DNA of 64,000 bases, taken from positions 248,001 to 312,000 of the forward strand of contig CAJZBQ010000016.1 of NCBI GenBank assembly GCA_914767885.1, written 5' to 3'. The notes beneath the pieces were generated by a model. That model did not search any database, was not told the origin of the DNA, and saw nothing but the letters and a program-made list of their open reading frames with translations. Positions 51,770 through 61,591 of this stretch are shown here, piece after piece; the stretch's first letter is position 1, and each line of letters starts with the position of its first letter. This stretch comes from Blepharisma stoltei. Taxonomy: Eukaryota; Ciliophora; Heterotrichea; Heterotrichida; Blepharismidae. The translations under genes and the position numbers were made by a program.

Positions 51770-54700
51770 ATGGCACATTCCTTCAGATTTTCAATAGATC
51801 GAGGTGGGACTTTTACAGACATTTATTGTGACTATCTCTCTGCTGATGGAAGTAGAATGTGCAAAATCATGAAGCTTTTAAGCGTTGACCCAGCAAACTA
51901 CCCTGATGCGCCAACTGAAGGGATTCGTAGAATCCTCCAAGAAATCACTCAAATTGAATATCCAAAAAATATCCCAGTCAACACTCATCTAATCAGTTCA
52001 ATAAGAATGGGAACAACTGTGGCTACAAATGCTCTTCTTGAACGTAAAGGGAAACAATTTGCCTTATTAATCACTAAAGGCTTTAAAGACTTAATGATCA
52101 TTGGAAATCAGACTCGCCCTCACATTTTTGCACTAAATATCCAAAGAGGACAAAAGCTCTTTTCTGAAGTAATTGAAGTCAATGAAAGAGTTCAAATTGT
52201 CTCAAACCCACAAAATGCAGAAATTGGGACTACAGGAGAATATTTTAATGTCATAACTCCATTAGACACCCAACAGCTCACTCAAGACTTAGAGAACTTA
52301 AAACAGAAAGGAATTGAATCTATTGCTATTTGCTTTGCTCATTCTTATGCTTATAGGAAACACGAAATCCAAGCAGCTGAAATCTGTAGAGCACTAGGCT
52401 TTAGTCATATTTCAGTATCCTCAGAAATAATGCCAATGGTTAAGATGTATCCGAGAGCGTCTACAGTATGCATTGATGCTTATTTAACCCCTATTATAAA
52501 AGAATATATTCAGAATTTCTGCAATGGCTTCGACGCACATTTGTCAGAAATTCCAGTTTTATTCATGCAGTCAGATGGAGGGTTGTCATCAATCGAAAAT
52601 TTTTTGGGGAGTAAAGCAATTCTTTCAGGGCCAGCTGGAGGTGTTATTGGATTTTCACAGACTGCTGCTTCTCCACTTATAGGATTTGATATGGGAGGAA
52701 CATCTACAGATGTGTCAAGGTATGCAGGCCATCTTGAGCGGATCTATACCAAATGATCATGCAAATTTGACGGTGAAATATCCTGGGGAAATTTGTTGGA
52801 AAATTTTGATAGTGAGACATTTAATTGAAAAAAAAATTAGATTAAATGTAACACTATTAAAAATCAAACAAATTTATTTCGATGAAATAATGTACACTAT
52901 CAAAAGTAAAAAATCACTGCACTTGCACCATCTTTGAGCATCTTTTTGAAACTGAAATCTCAGGAGTCCATCTTCAAGGTGCTCATCTGGATATTACAAC
53001 AGTGGCAGCAGGAGGTGGATCAAAACTATTTTTTAGAAGTGGGCTCTATGTTGTAGGTCCAGACTCCGCTGGAGCACATCCTGGCCCTTTATGCTACAGA
53101 AAAAATGGCTATGCAACTATTACTGATGCTAATTTGGTTTTAGGAAGATTGATTCCAAAGTTTTTCCCCGAAATATTTGGCCCGGACCAAAATTTGCCAA
53201 TTGATTACAATGCTGCGAGAGAAGGGCTTCAACAGTTGACTAATGAAATAAATGCTTTTCAAAATTCTAATTTGACATGTGAAGAAGTTGCACTTGGATT
53301 TGTAAAGGTTGCTAATGAAAGTATGTGCAGACCTATTAGAGCACTTACCCAATCAAGAGGGTATGACCCAAAAAAGCACACCTTGGCTTGTTTTGGATCT
53401 GCAGGTGGGCAGCATGCTTGTGCTATTGCGAGATCTCTTGGGATTACAAAAATAGCTGTTCATAAGTATTCAGGGATTTTAAGTGCGTATGGCTTAAGCA
53501 TGGCAGATGTTGTTTTAGAAGATCAGCAGCCTTGTGCATTATATCTAAATGAAGAAAATATAATGCTTTCTATTCAGAAACTGAATGAAATGAGTTTGAA
53601 AATAGTTGATAAATTCCAACAGCAAGGGTTCGTCAAACCAAACATAAAAATAGAAAATTTCATGCACTTGAGATTTGTGGGGACTGACACAGCGATTTCA
53701 ATTCTTTACACTGAAGGTCTTGATCTCAAACAAGCTTTTTATGAAATATACCTATCTCTCCTCATCTTTAATATAGGATTCTAATATAAAACTTGTTCAA
53801 TAATATATAAGCTTTCTTATATAAAAAGCTCATTGAACAATAAAAATAATATATAATGAATAAAATCAATTCTAACGACTAGCTATATCCTTTCGATTAT
53901 ATGGAAAAGATAAAGATTATCATAGGAATGCTTCTATTAATTTTAATCAGATATGCATTGCTATAGATATAATTTTTTTCTAGAAATTTTTAACCTCCTT
54001 TCTTGATTGAGCAAAAAGAGGAGAGTAAGAGAATATGGATTTGTTCTAGGAAAGAGAGACATAGTTATTGATATATTAAGAGTTAGGGGCTCTGCAACCT
54101 TAGATTCTATTCATGAAATAGAAATACCAGATAGAGCTGAAGCTGAGCCAATAGCAGTTACAAATGTATGATTTGAAACAGAAACTGGTTTTGAAAATCT
54201 CCCAACAAAAGTCTACAGACTTGAGTCTCTTGCGCACAATCAAACGATCAATGGCCCAGCAATAATTTTAAACGAGACATCAACAATAATAATTGAATAT
54301 AAATGCACAGCAACAATTTCCCCTCATGGAAACGTCGAAATCCACGTTTCAAGTCTCAATCCCTCCTTCTCTGAAATTGAATGTGATCCCATCCTTTTAT
54401 CAATTTTTGGTCACAGATTCATGAGCATTGCAGAACAGATGGGAAGAGTCCTACAACGAACTGCAGTTTCTACAAACATAAAAGAAAGACTCGACTATTC
54501 ATGTGCCATTTTTGACCCTAAAGGTAGCTTAGTAGCAAATGCTCCGCATTTGCCAGTTCATCTAGGATCAATGCAAGAAGCAGTAAAATCACAAATAAAA
54601 CTTCTAGGCGATGATTGGAAAGAAGGCCAAGTAATTATGTCAAACCATCCATCAGCAGGAGGTACCCATCTTCCAGATATTACGGTTATAACTCCAGTTT

Positions 54701-56234
54701 ACTTCAAAGGAGAAGTTGTATTTTATCTTGCTAGCAGAGGACATCATGCAGACATAGGTGGATCCACACCAGGGTCCATGCCTCCTTTTTCACGATATCT
54801 GACTGAAGAAGGGGTAAGCATTAAATCATGCAAAATTGTGGTTGATGATGAGTTCCAGGAAGCAACTGTTAGAGATTTATTCAGAGAAAGCAGAGGCCTT
54901 GAAGACAATGTGAGTGATCTTAAAGCACAAATTGCAGCAAATAATAAAGGGATATCATTATTGAATGATCTCATAGAGGAGTATAGTCTCCCAGTTGTTC
55001 AAGCTTATATGCTTTATATTCAGCAAGCAGCAAGCCAAAGTGTAAAAGATTTGCTGTCAAAGGTCTCAGAAACTTCAGTTGTATTAAGATCTGTAGATTA
55101 TATGGACGATGGGTCTCCTATATCTTTACCCCTCTGTCAGCGAACAAAATCATTGGGGAAATCCTATTTTTGGGTAAAAAAACCCTTCGTCAACAGATAA
55201 AATATTTTTAATATAATTTTTTATGAAAAAATATTTTGATATATAGGTGATAATTCCTATCATGAAATCTCTAGCTTTTTCTGTTGAATTTTAAACAGCT
55301 TGTATTTTAAAAATAAATTTTATAAATTAACTTTTAGTTTCCAATTTTTGCGAATTAAGTATCGAGAAAAAATAAGTTTTACTTATATATAAATTTTTTT
55401 TAAAAAACAATTAACCCTGTGAGCGAAAAAATTTTGTTCTTTACTGAGGTGAAGTTAGTGATAACTATTGATAAAGCTACAATGACAGCCCATTTTGACT
55501 TTACAGGGACAGGACATCAAGTATTGAGCAATTTAAATGCCCCATACTGTGTATGCAGATCTGCAGTCATATACTGTTTGAGATGCCTCGTAGATACTGA
55601 TATTCCTCTAAATCAAGGATGTCTAGACCCTATCACAATTACAATTCCCCCAAACTCTATTCTTTATCCTTCAGAAGATGCTGCAGTTGTCGGAGGAAAT
55701 GTTCTTACATCTCAAAGAATCACAGATGTGATCTTAAAAGCCTTCGAGGCTTGTGCAGCTTCTCAAGGATGTATGAACAATTTTACCTTTGGAAATTCAA
55801 AATTCGGGTACTATGAAACTATATGTGGAGGTAGCGGAGCAGGATTTGGGTGGGATGGAGCAAGTGGAGTCCAAACTCATATGACAAATACCAGAATTAC
55901 TGATGTAGAAATAATGGAAAGGAGATACCCAGTTTTAATTAAGCAATTTAGCATCAGAAATGGAAGTGGAGGTGCAGGGAAATGGAGAGGCGGAGATGGA
56001 GTGGTGAGGGAGTTTCAATTTTTAGAAGAGCTACAAGTTAGCATTTTAAGTGAAAGAAGAGCGATGAGACCTTTTGGACTTAAAGGCGGTAAAGATGCCC
56101 AGCCCGGACTGAATTTATTAATTAGAAATGATGGAGTTACCATAAACTTAGGAAGTAAAAACACTTGCAAAGTGAATCCAGGCGATATCGTAAGAATATG
56201 CACTCCAGGAGGTGGAGGGTTCGGGGAGGAATAA
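51770..56234 (+). CDS. 5-oxoprolinase (ATP-hydrolysing)
   Basis: This is a single-chain enzyme of about 1220 aa, close to the animal and yeast length. HyuA-like half: [16 protein letters not shown] (N-terminal nucleotide site), [68 protein letters not shown] and [16 protein letters not shown]. HyuB-like half: [94 protein letters not shown] and TPGGGGFG. It hydrolyses 5-oxoproline to glutamate using ATP in the glutathione (gamma-glutamyl) cycle. Three insertions (52736, 53753, 55127) must be removed; junctions read [25 protein letters not shown] and [13 protein letters not shown]. One TGA-Trp (TNV-W-FETET). Start ATG at 51770. Confidence 0.95.
52736..52939. mobile_element. Insertion in 5-oxoprolinase, non-canonical boundary (about 200 bp)
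   Basis: Family homology expects GHLE to be followed directly by HLFETEISG. This requires removal of 200 bp between GAGC at 52736-52739 and GAGC at 52936-52939, inside the near repeat CCATCTTGAGC / CCATCTTTGAGC. No TA pair gives that exact join. A TA pair (52747 and 52893, 146 bp) keeps the frame but leaves 18 extra residues. No clear terminal inverted repeats. Confidence 0.65.
53753..54027. mobile_element. IES in 5-oxoprolinase (273 bp)
   Basis: It is TA-bounded at 53753-53754 and 54026-54027, with TCTCTCCTCATCTTTAA at the left and AAAAAGAGGAGAG at the right. An internal stem (AACTTGTTCAATAATATATA / TTATATAAAAAGCTCATTG) is present. Excision gives [17 protein letters not shown], matching the family. 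Confidence 0.93.
55127..55457. mobile_element. IES, MITE-like family 1, in 5-oxoprolinase (329 bp)
   Basis: It is TA-bounded at 55127-55128 and 55456-55457. The left end has tandem termini (CTGTCAGCGAACAAAA and CTTCGTCAACAGATAAAA) around a TCATTGGGGAAATCCTATTT spacer. The right end is a hairpin (GTGAGCGAAAAAATTTTGTTC). The core GATATATAGGTGATAATTCC is family 1. Excision yields [13 protein letters not shown]. Confidence 0.93.
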
Positions 56235-56245
56235 TTTACATTTAA

Positions 56246-57391
56246 TTAGATGTTTATCATAGATCCTCTTATAGGGTTCAGACTTGATCCTCCTACTTCT
56301 GTTGATACTTTTTCAATTGTTATACCAGCATCATAAGGGTTTCTTTCATAGCTTTCTAAATTCCTATTGTAAATAATAGCACTAACCGAGCATCACCAAC
56401 ATATTGGAATTGAAGCAACAATTATTAAACCTAAAGCAACTCCTATAATTCCATCTTCAGCAGCATTGTTTGAAGACATTAAATATGATATGAATTCAAG
56501 AAGGCCTGTAGCAATAGTGCTGGCAATGAAATAAAATGCGTAATTAAAATATGGCGTCTTCGTCTAGGTATGGCCTCTCGGCCATACAGCCTCCGACCCA
56601 TATTTTAATTATATCCGGCAAGGTTTTCTAGCCTTGAAAGGACGGCATGCTAGGCAACTAATTCTGCAGGAGCGCAGAACCTAGCCCAAGCCCAATTCAG
56701 AGACTAGTTTTTACCTCGAAGGAAAGGAGGATTCAGATTTGGAAAGGGCAAGCCCAGCGAAGTCTATAGGTGATACCTAGACCAATCGGGCAACTGCCTA
56801 GCGTGAAACTGGGCGTTGCGTCCAGGATCTGGACTTAACCCTTTTGCCGATAGGCTACCAGAAATTCCATTTTTTTGAATTTCGGAACGCCAACTTCGTC
56901 AACTACAGCCTCAGGAGGCACAAACCCGTAGTCTGCCCACTCAACACTGGAGCCTTTTACAAGAGGCAAGGAGGAGGCCTCAGTACTCACACTATATGTG
57001 CGAGGGAGGTCGCAAAGCGGATGAATCCCACAAGGGATCCTCGGTGATTTCGTTAAAATTAAGGGCACGCGCCCGTCTGTCTAAGTTAAGTTAAGAAATA
57101 AAATGCGTAAATAATGATACAGAATTTGTAGCGCTTTACAATATGTAGCTTTTGAGACTGCACTGCGTGCAGTCCTAAAATTCCGATAGCAATTCCGACT
57201 AGGCTTGTAAATAATTCGATTATTCATGAATACAGGTTATGATAAGAGTATGTGATTAAGTTGGCTATTGTAATTATCAGGGTAATAATGGAAAATATTA
57301 TAAGTAGCAAAGCTTGTCTTCTACATCTTAATGATATGTCTAGAACTTCATGTGGCAATCCTTGTTTAATAAAATGAGCTTTTTCGTCCAT
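56246..57391 (-). CDS. Small four-helix membrane protein, 192 aa, split by an insert
   Basis: This gene is visible only after removing the 567-bp insert at 56528-57110 and reading TGA as Trp (LYS-W-IIEL, CW-W-CSVSA). The start is the ATG at 57391: MDEKAHFIKQGLPHEVLDIS. Four hydrophobic segments follow: ALLLIIFSIITLIITIANLI, LFTSLVGIAIGILGLHAV, FCIIIYAFYFIASTIATGLL and IIGVALGLIIVASIPICWW. A polar tail ends INPIRGSMINI-like and stops at TAA, 12 bp from the end of 5-oxoprolinase on the other strand. The four-TM layout with short loops suggests a tetraspan or MARVEL-like protein, but no family signature is certain. Confidence 0.78.
56528..57110 (+). mobile_element. Retroposon-like insert with 16-bp target duplication (567-bp unit)
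   Basis: GAAATAAAATGCGTAA occurs at 56528-56543 and 57095-57110; removal of 567 bp restores the membrane-protein frame. The insert is GC-rich. It begins TTAAAATATGGCGTCTTCG and ends CTAAGTTAAGTTAAG. Its first 70 bp form a hairpin (AATTAAAATATGG ... CCATATTTTAATT, inner GTATGGCC / GGCCATAC). A 16-bp duplication and a short-repeat tail fit target-primed retroposition. No complete protein gene is seen inside. Confidence 0.78.
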
Positions 57392-57984
57392 TTTAATATT
57401 AAAAGCAAGATTTAAATTGATTCAACAATTATATATGATTGCTCTTTCTCGAATATGACTAAATATTCAACCCAACTAAGACTATTTGCTCGTCTATGAA
57501 TAATGAATACAAATGTTCGCTATTTTTGAATTAAATTTTAATCAAAATTATATTTCTATTAACTATTGTGAGAAAGAAAATTAAATTAACAGCAAATAAT
57601 GAGAAATGTAAAATTTATTATTTATTAAATATAAAAATTTTTGTTTAGCTATTTCATAAAAAAATCATGCAATACCCAAAAATAGTCCACCTTAGTTCAC
57701 CAAGCAATTGATACTCAAAAGCATGCTATAAAAAAAGTAGTTCTTTATATTATGTATGTGCGAAAAAAATCTGTTTTGAATTTATCATCATAAAATGAAA
57801 ATAAATTACTTCGAGTAAATGTTTCTCTTTCTTCAATTTAATTACAAAATTAAAACAATCTAAGTCTTTTATTACCCAAATTATAATTTCAGATTTGAAC
57901 TTATAAATAGATCAGTAATTTCAAATTAAGTGATTTTATTAAAACAGCCTATTTCTGATTGCAAGGCATATAATTAAATTGAAA
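57392..57984. other. Divergent intergenic region, 593 bp
   Basis: This AT-rich spacer lies between the membrane-protein gene (minus) and a CCT-motif gene (plus). I see no repeat, RNA gene or ORF worth calling. Confidence 0.5.
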
Positions 57985-58602
57985 ATGTTTGACCCCAATA
58001 TATTTTTGAGCGAAAGAGATGCTAATGATGCAGAAGGAAATGGTCAATCTTTTCTTCCAGATCTTCAGCAGTTTTTCATGGCGAATATGCCCTTTGATAC
58101 AGACAATGTAGACTTCCAAAAGAGAGAAGACATGATGGAAACAATGTTTCCTCCTCGCCAAGACCTAGACCCTTTCGACCCAAGTGTATTTTTCTCATTT
58201 GACCCCTCGTTTTTAGCACCTGATGCCCAAGACATCCATCGGTTCATTAGCCAGCCATTTGAATTTTTTCCAATGGTGAATTCAGACAACTCGGCTAGAG
58301 AAAAGCCTGAAAATATAAAATTCGAAAACCAATTACTTCCCAAGCCTCAAATCATGTACTCGAAAACTGCTAAAATTGGAACTCTAACTATCGAAGAAAG
58401 ACATTTAAAGATAGAAAAATATCTAGAAAAGAGAAAGAGAAGGAATTTCTGTAAGAAGATCTCCTATGAGTGCAGAAAAAGAGTTGCTGATGACAGAATA
58501 AGGATAAGAGGTAGATTTGTGTCAAAAATTCAAGCTGAAGCATTGAGAGGCTTGGAAAATGATAAGAATAATGTGCAACTCCCTATCAAGAAAGAGAGCT
58601 AA
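57985..58602 (+). CDS. CCT-motif protein 1
   Basis: The protein is 205 aa, starting at the ATG at 57985 (MFDPNIFLSERDANDAEGNG). An acidic, Phe/Asp/Pro-rich N-terminus (FDPSVFFSFDPSFLAPD) looks like an activation region. A basic C-terminal CCT motif lies at about residues 140-185: RHLKIEKYLEKRKRRNFCKK, ISYECRKRVADDRIRIRGRF and VSK. It matches the CONSTANS/CO-like/TOC1 pattern (RxxKIxRYxEKRKxRxFxKKI-Y--RK--AD-R-R-KGRFV). In plants CCT domains contact NF-Y subunits and DNA, so a transcriptional regulator is inferred. A second CCT gene lies at 63460. Confidence 0.86.
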   Translation: MFDPNIFLSERDANDAEGNGQSFLPDLQQFFMANMPFDTDNVDFQKREDMMETMFPPRQDLDPFDPSVFFSFDPSFLAPDAQDIHRFISQPFEFFPMVNSDNSAREKPENIKFENQLLPKPQIMYSKTAKIGTLTIEERHLKIEKYLEKRKRRNFCKKISYECRKRVADDRIRIRGRFVSKIQAEALRGLENDKNNVQLPIKKES

Positions 58603-58657
58603 TATTAGATTATTTATAAATTTAAAAGATTAATCAGCATATTTAGGTCATGCGGGG

Positions 58658-61027
58658 CTATGCAGAGATATCAGAGTGTATTAATGAATTGATTTCTTCA
58701 GGAGCTGGTGAGTCAACTTCTTCAGCAGCTGGTGAATTAGCTTCTTGATTGGCTGATGAATTGGATCCTTCAAGAGCTGATGAATTTTCTTCATCAGGAA
58801 CTGGAGAATTGGCTTCTTCATAAGCTAATGAATTAACTTCTTGTGGAATTGAATCATGTTCAGGGATAAGTGATTCTTCTTTTGGCTCAGTATCGATTTC
58901 TTCAAGCTGTTTTTTAGTATGCTTTTCTTTAATTTTTTTTATAGATTTAGTCACTTTGGTTCCAATCCCCACAATTTCTCCGTTTTCCCACTGTCCAGCA
59001 TATCCTGTCCCGTCTGGCCAAAGAATAGTTCCATATCCCTTGATTATTCCTTTTTTAAAATTTCCTTTAAAAATCCTTCCATCATTATAAATCAATTCTC
59101 CATACCCATGCTGCTGATTATTTTTTCAGCTTCCAGTATATTTTGCATCTACAGTTTTTAAAATGCCTTCCCCATGAAATTGGTTAGATTGCCATTCTCC
59201 TGCATAGCTTAAATTTTGAGTCTTAGAATGCAAAACTCCGAATCCATGTTTTTTGTTATCTATTCAATATCCTTCATAAATATCCCCTTTTGATGAAATT
59301 TGTCTTCCAAGTCCACATTTTTTGCCAGCAAAAATGTATCCCTCATATATTTTTCCAGTTTGCAGGAGCACTCCTCTAACAAATGAATTATTTTTATGAT
59401 TCACCTCTCCTCTATACCATTGATTATCCCCAGTTTGAGCCCAGTCATTCCTAAACACAGTTTTCTCAGACAACTCGAAATCTGGCTCATAATAATTAAA
59501 AGCTGGCAAGGCTTCTCGTGCTTTCATTGCCCTTTCAAACAGCTGTTCTGACCCTGGAGGCAAATTAATGGCACTTAGCGATAGCGTGAGTTCTTTGTCA
59601 TTTTCCATTCTCATTCTCTTCTTTTTCTTTTTTTCTTTTCGAGTTTCTACCTTTCTCTCTTCTTTTTTCTTTTTTACTTCTTTTCGTTTCTTATCATGAA
59701 TCTGTTCATATTTGATATTTCTGGTTTCAACAATAGCATCAGCCAGATTTGTCATGACGTCAGAGTTTGCATAATCTTCATTCATTCTTTTCTGTTTTCG
59801 CATTTCTTCAACTTTCTTTATCAAATCGTTCATATTGCCAGGAACATCTTCGACACCATCCATTCCTGTGTCAGTTGAGCCTGCTTCGCTACTGCTTTCT
59901 CCTAATTTCTTTTTTAATTGTCCAAATCTTCAAAGTCCGGTCACAATTATTCCTGATTCAGTTTTTTCTTTACCGACACCGTCTTGTCTTCCTTTTTCCC
60001 AATATCCTTGGTACCACCTGCCATCTGGGTATCTCATGATTCCATAACCATCTCTGAATCCTTCTTTGAATTCTCCTTCATATTGTTGGCCATCTGGCCA
60101 GGTATAAACTCCTTTTCCATGAACTTTACTTTTTGACCAGTCTCCAGAATATTCATTGCCGTTGACTCCATGATAAGTGCCTTTTCCTTCAAGCTTGTTC
60201 ATAAGAAAATGCCCTTTGAATCAGCTTCCGTCTGTGCAAATTACTTCGCCATACCCATTTCTTTTTCCTCTTGTGAACTCTCCTTTATAAGTTTCAGTTG
60301 CTGTCTCTTCCTCTCCTTGTCCGTGGGGTACATTTTCCTGGACTTCTCCTTTATATAACTTATTTTCTCCTGCAAAGCAAATGATCCCAGTGTTTTTTAA
60401 GTAGATTCCTTCGAATTCTCCTTCATAAACATCTGCTGCTATAGTAACTAGTCGGCCAAATCCTTTTATAGCTCCATTTTCAAAGTGTCCTTCAAAAATA
60501 GAGCCATCCTTCATAGCTAATAGCCCAACACCATGTCTTTGATTTTTATCGTTTAGTGTTCCTGTATATATTCCGTTGTCAGTACCTTTTACAGCTTTTC
60601 TGTGCTTTAGAGTATCGCTTAGTTCTCCATCAGTGAAAAATCAAAAATATTGAAAAGGTTTATTTTGGGAAAATTAAAAACTCATTTTTTTAATTAAATT
60701 AGATTTTGTTATAAATATTTTAATATTTTGAATACTTAAAATTTGATGGATAGAATATAAATATATTAAATATAAAATTTATTAAAAAATTATCAAAAGT
60801 ACTTTACTCACTCATAGAGGAGGAAATAGCGAAACTTCAAGGTTAAGAGGAGGCAATTCCATGTATTTTGATACAATTTTTTCCGTTTTCATCATAGGAT
60901 AAAGAGAAAAGATGTGGCCTAATGGGGTTTTCTCGAACTTAGTTGGCTTCATGTTCGGCATGTTTGGCTTTGGCTCGGGTGATTCTGCAACAGCATATTC
61001 CCCGTCATCAATTTCCTGCCCACTCAT
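58658..61027 (-). CDS. MORN-repeat protein, 741 aa
   Basis: The start is the ATG at 61027 (MSGQEIDDGEYAVAESPEPK). A 144-bp IES at 60661-60806 separates this N-terminal part from the repeats; the junction is PPLWVSKPFQYFWFF. Residues from about 110 on hold many MORN repeats (YxGxWxxxxxxGxG), for example YTGTLNDKNQRHGVG, YKGEFTRGKRNGYGEV, YSGDWSKSKVHGKGVYTWPD and YAGQWENGEIVGIG. A lysine-rich coil (EVKKKKEERKVETRKEKKKK) breaks the array. The tail is an acidic Ser/Ala repeat (EEANSPVPDEENSSALEGSN). Several TGA codons encode the conserved Trp of repeats (GS-W-KNNQQHGYG, GS-W-FKGH, GY-W-IDNKKHGFG). MORN proteins commonly link membranes to the cytoskeleton or form radial-spoke heads. The stop is TAG. 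Confidence 0.88.
60661..60806. mobile_element. Short IES in the MORN gene (144 bp)
   Basis: TA at 60661-60662 and 60805-60806. The region is extremely AT-rich with in-frame TAA codons. Excision joins LPPLNLEVSLFPPLWVSK to PFQYFWFFTDGELSD in frame and supplies the only possible upstream start codon for the MORN array. Inverted termini are weak. Confidence 0.72.
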
Positions 61028-61224
61028 AATTTCTGAAATTAATTATTGGATAAGATGTTCATAAAACAATATGTTTTTCTAAGGAGCTTATTATTTTAAT
61101 TATCATTTAAATAGCACAAGGAGACAAATTAGCAAGCAAAATAACCTTTTGCATCTGAAGGATATTTAAAAAAAATTTTATCTATTTAAATCTGCCTTTA
61201 CCGACATTTTAATTTATCAATTCT

Positions 61225-61510
61225 TAACTTCCTCTTTTTAAAGAAAGCAAAATCATTGGTAAAATCCCTATTTTTAGAAAATTAAGCCCTATCTAAAAGA
61301 GAACAAAAAATATATTTATATAATTAACAATTATATTAATGGCTGCTAATCCTATTATTTTTGAGCAGTTGAATTCTTTTGCCTAATTCTATATAGATTT
61401 TTCATTCAACTATTTGAGATTGGATTTTTTTAATATTTTAAAAAAAAAATTAAAAGCAATAATCCTCTTTAATCCGTTTTAATTCTATGCCACTCTTCAA
61501 GGAAGGAGTA
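61225..61510. mobile_element. IES, MITE-like, upstream of the CDPK-like gene (284 bp)
   Basis: TA at 61225-61226 and 61509-61510. The left end ACTTCCTCTTTTTAAAG is followed by the TCATTGGTAAAATCCCTATT spacer and a second tandem terminus (CTATCTAAAAGAGAACAAAA). The right end is CTTCAAGGAAGGAGT. It lies in the divergent promoter region between the MORN and CDPK-like genes. Confidence 0.78.
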
Positions 61511-61591
61511 TATGTTGAGAAAAAGCATCCTGCTCTTGCTCATTATCATTCTATTTAAAAACAAGTACATTTTTTATTTGTAAAAAATATA

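Noticed and set aside
56835-57068. 77-codon ORF on the minus strand inside the 567-bp insert
   Set aside because: It resembles no known protein, uses GC-rich codons unlike its neighbours, and lies wholly within an inserted element.
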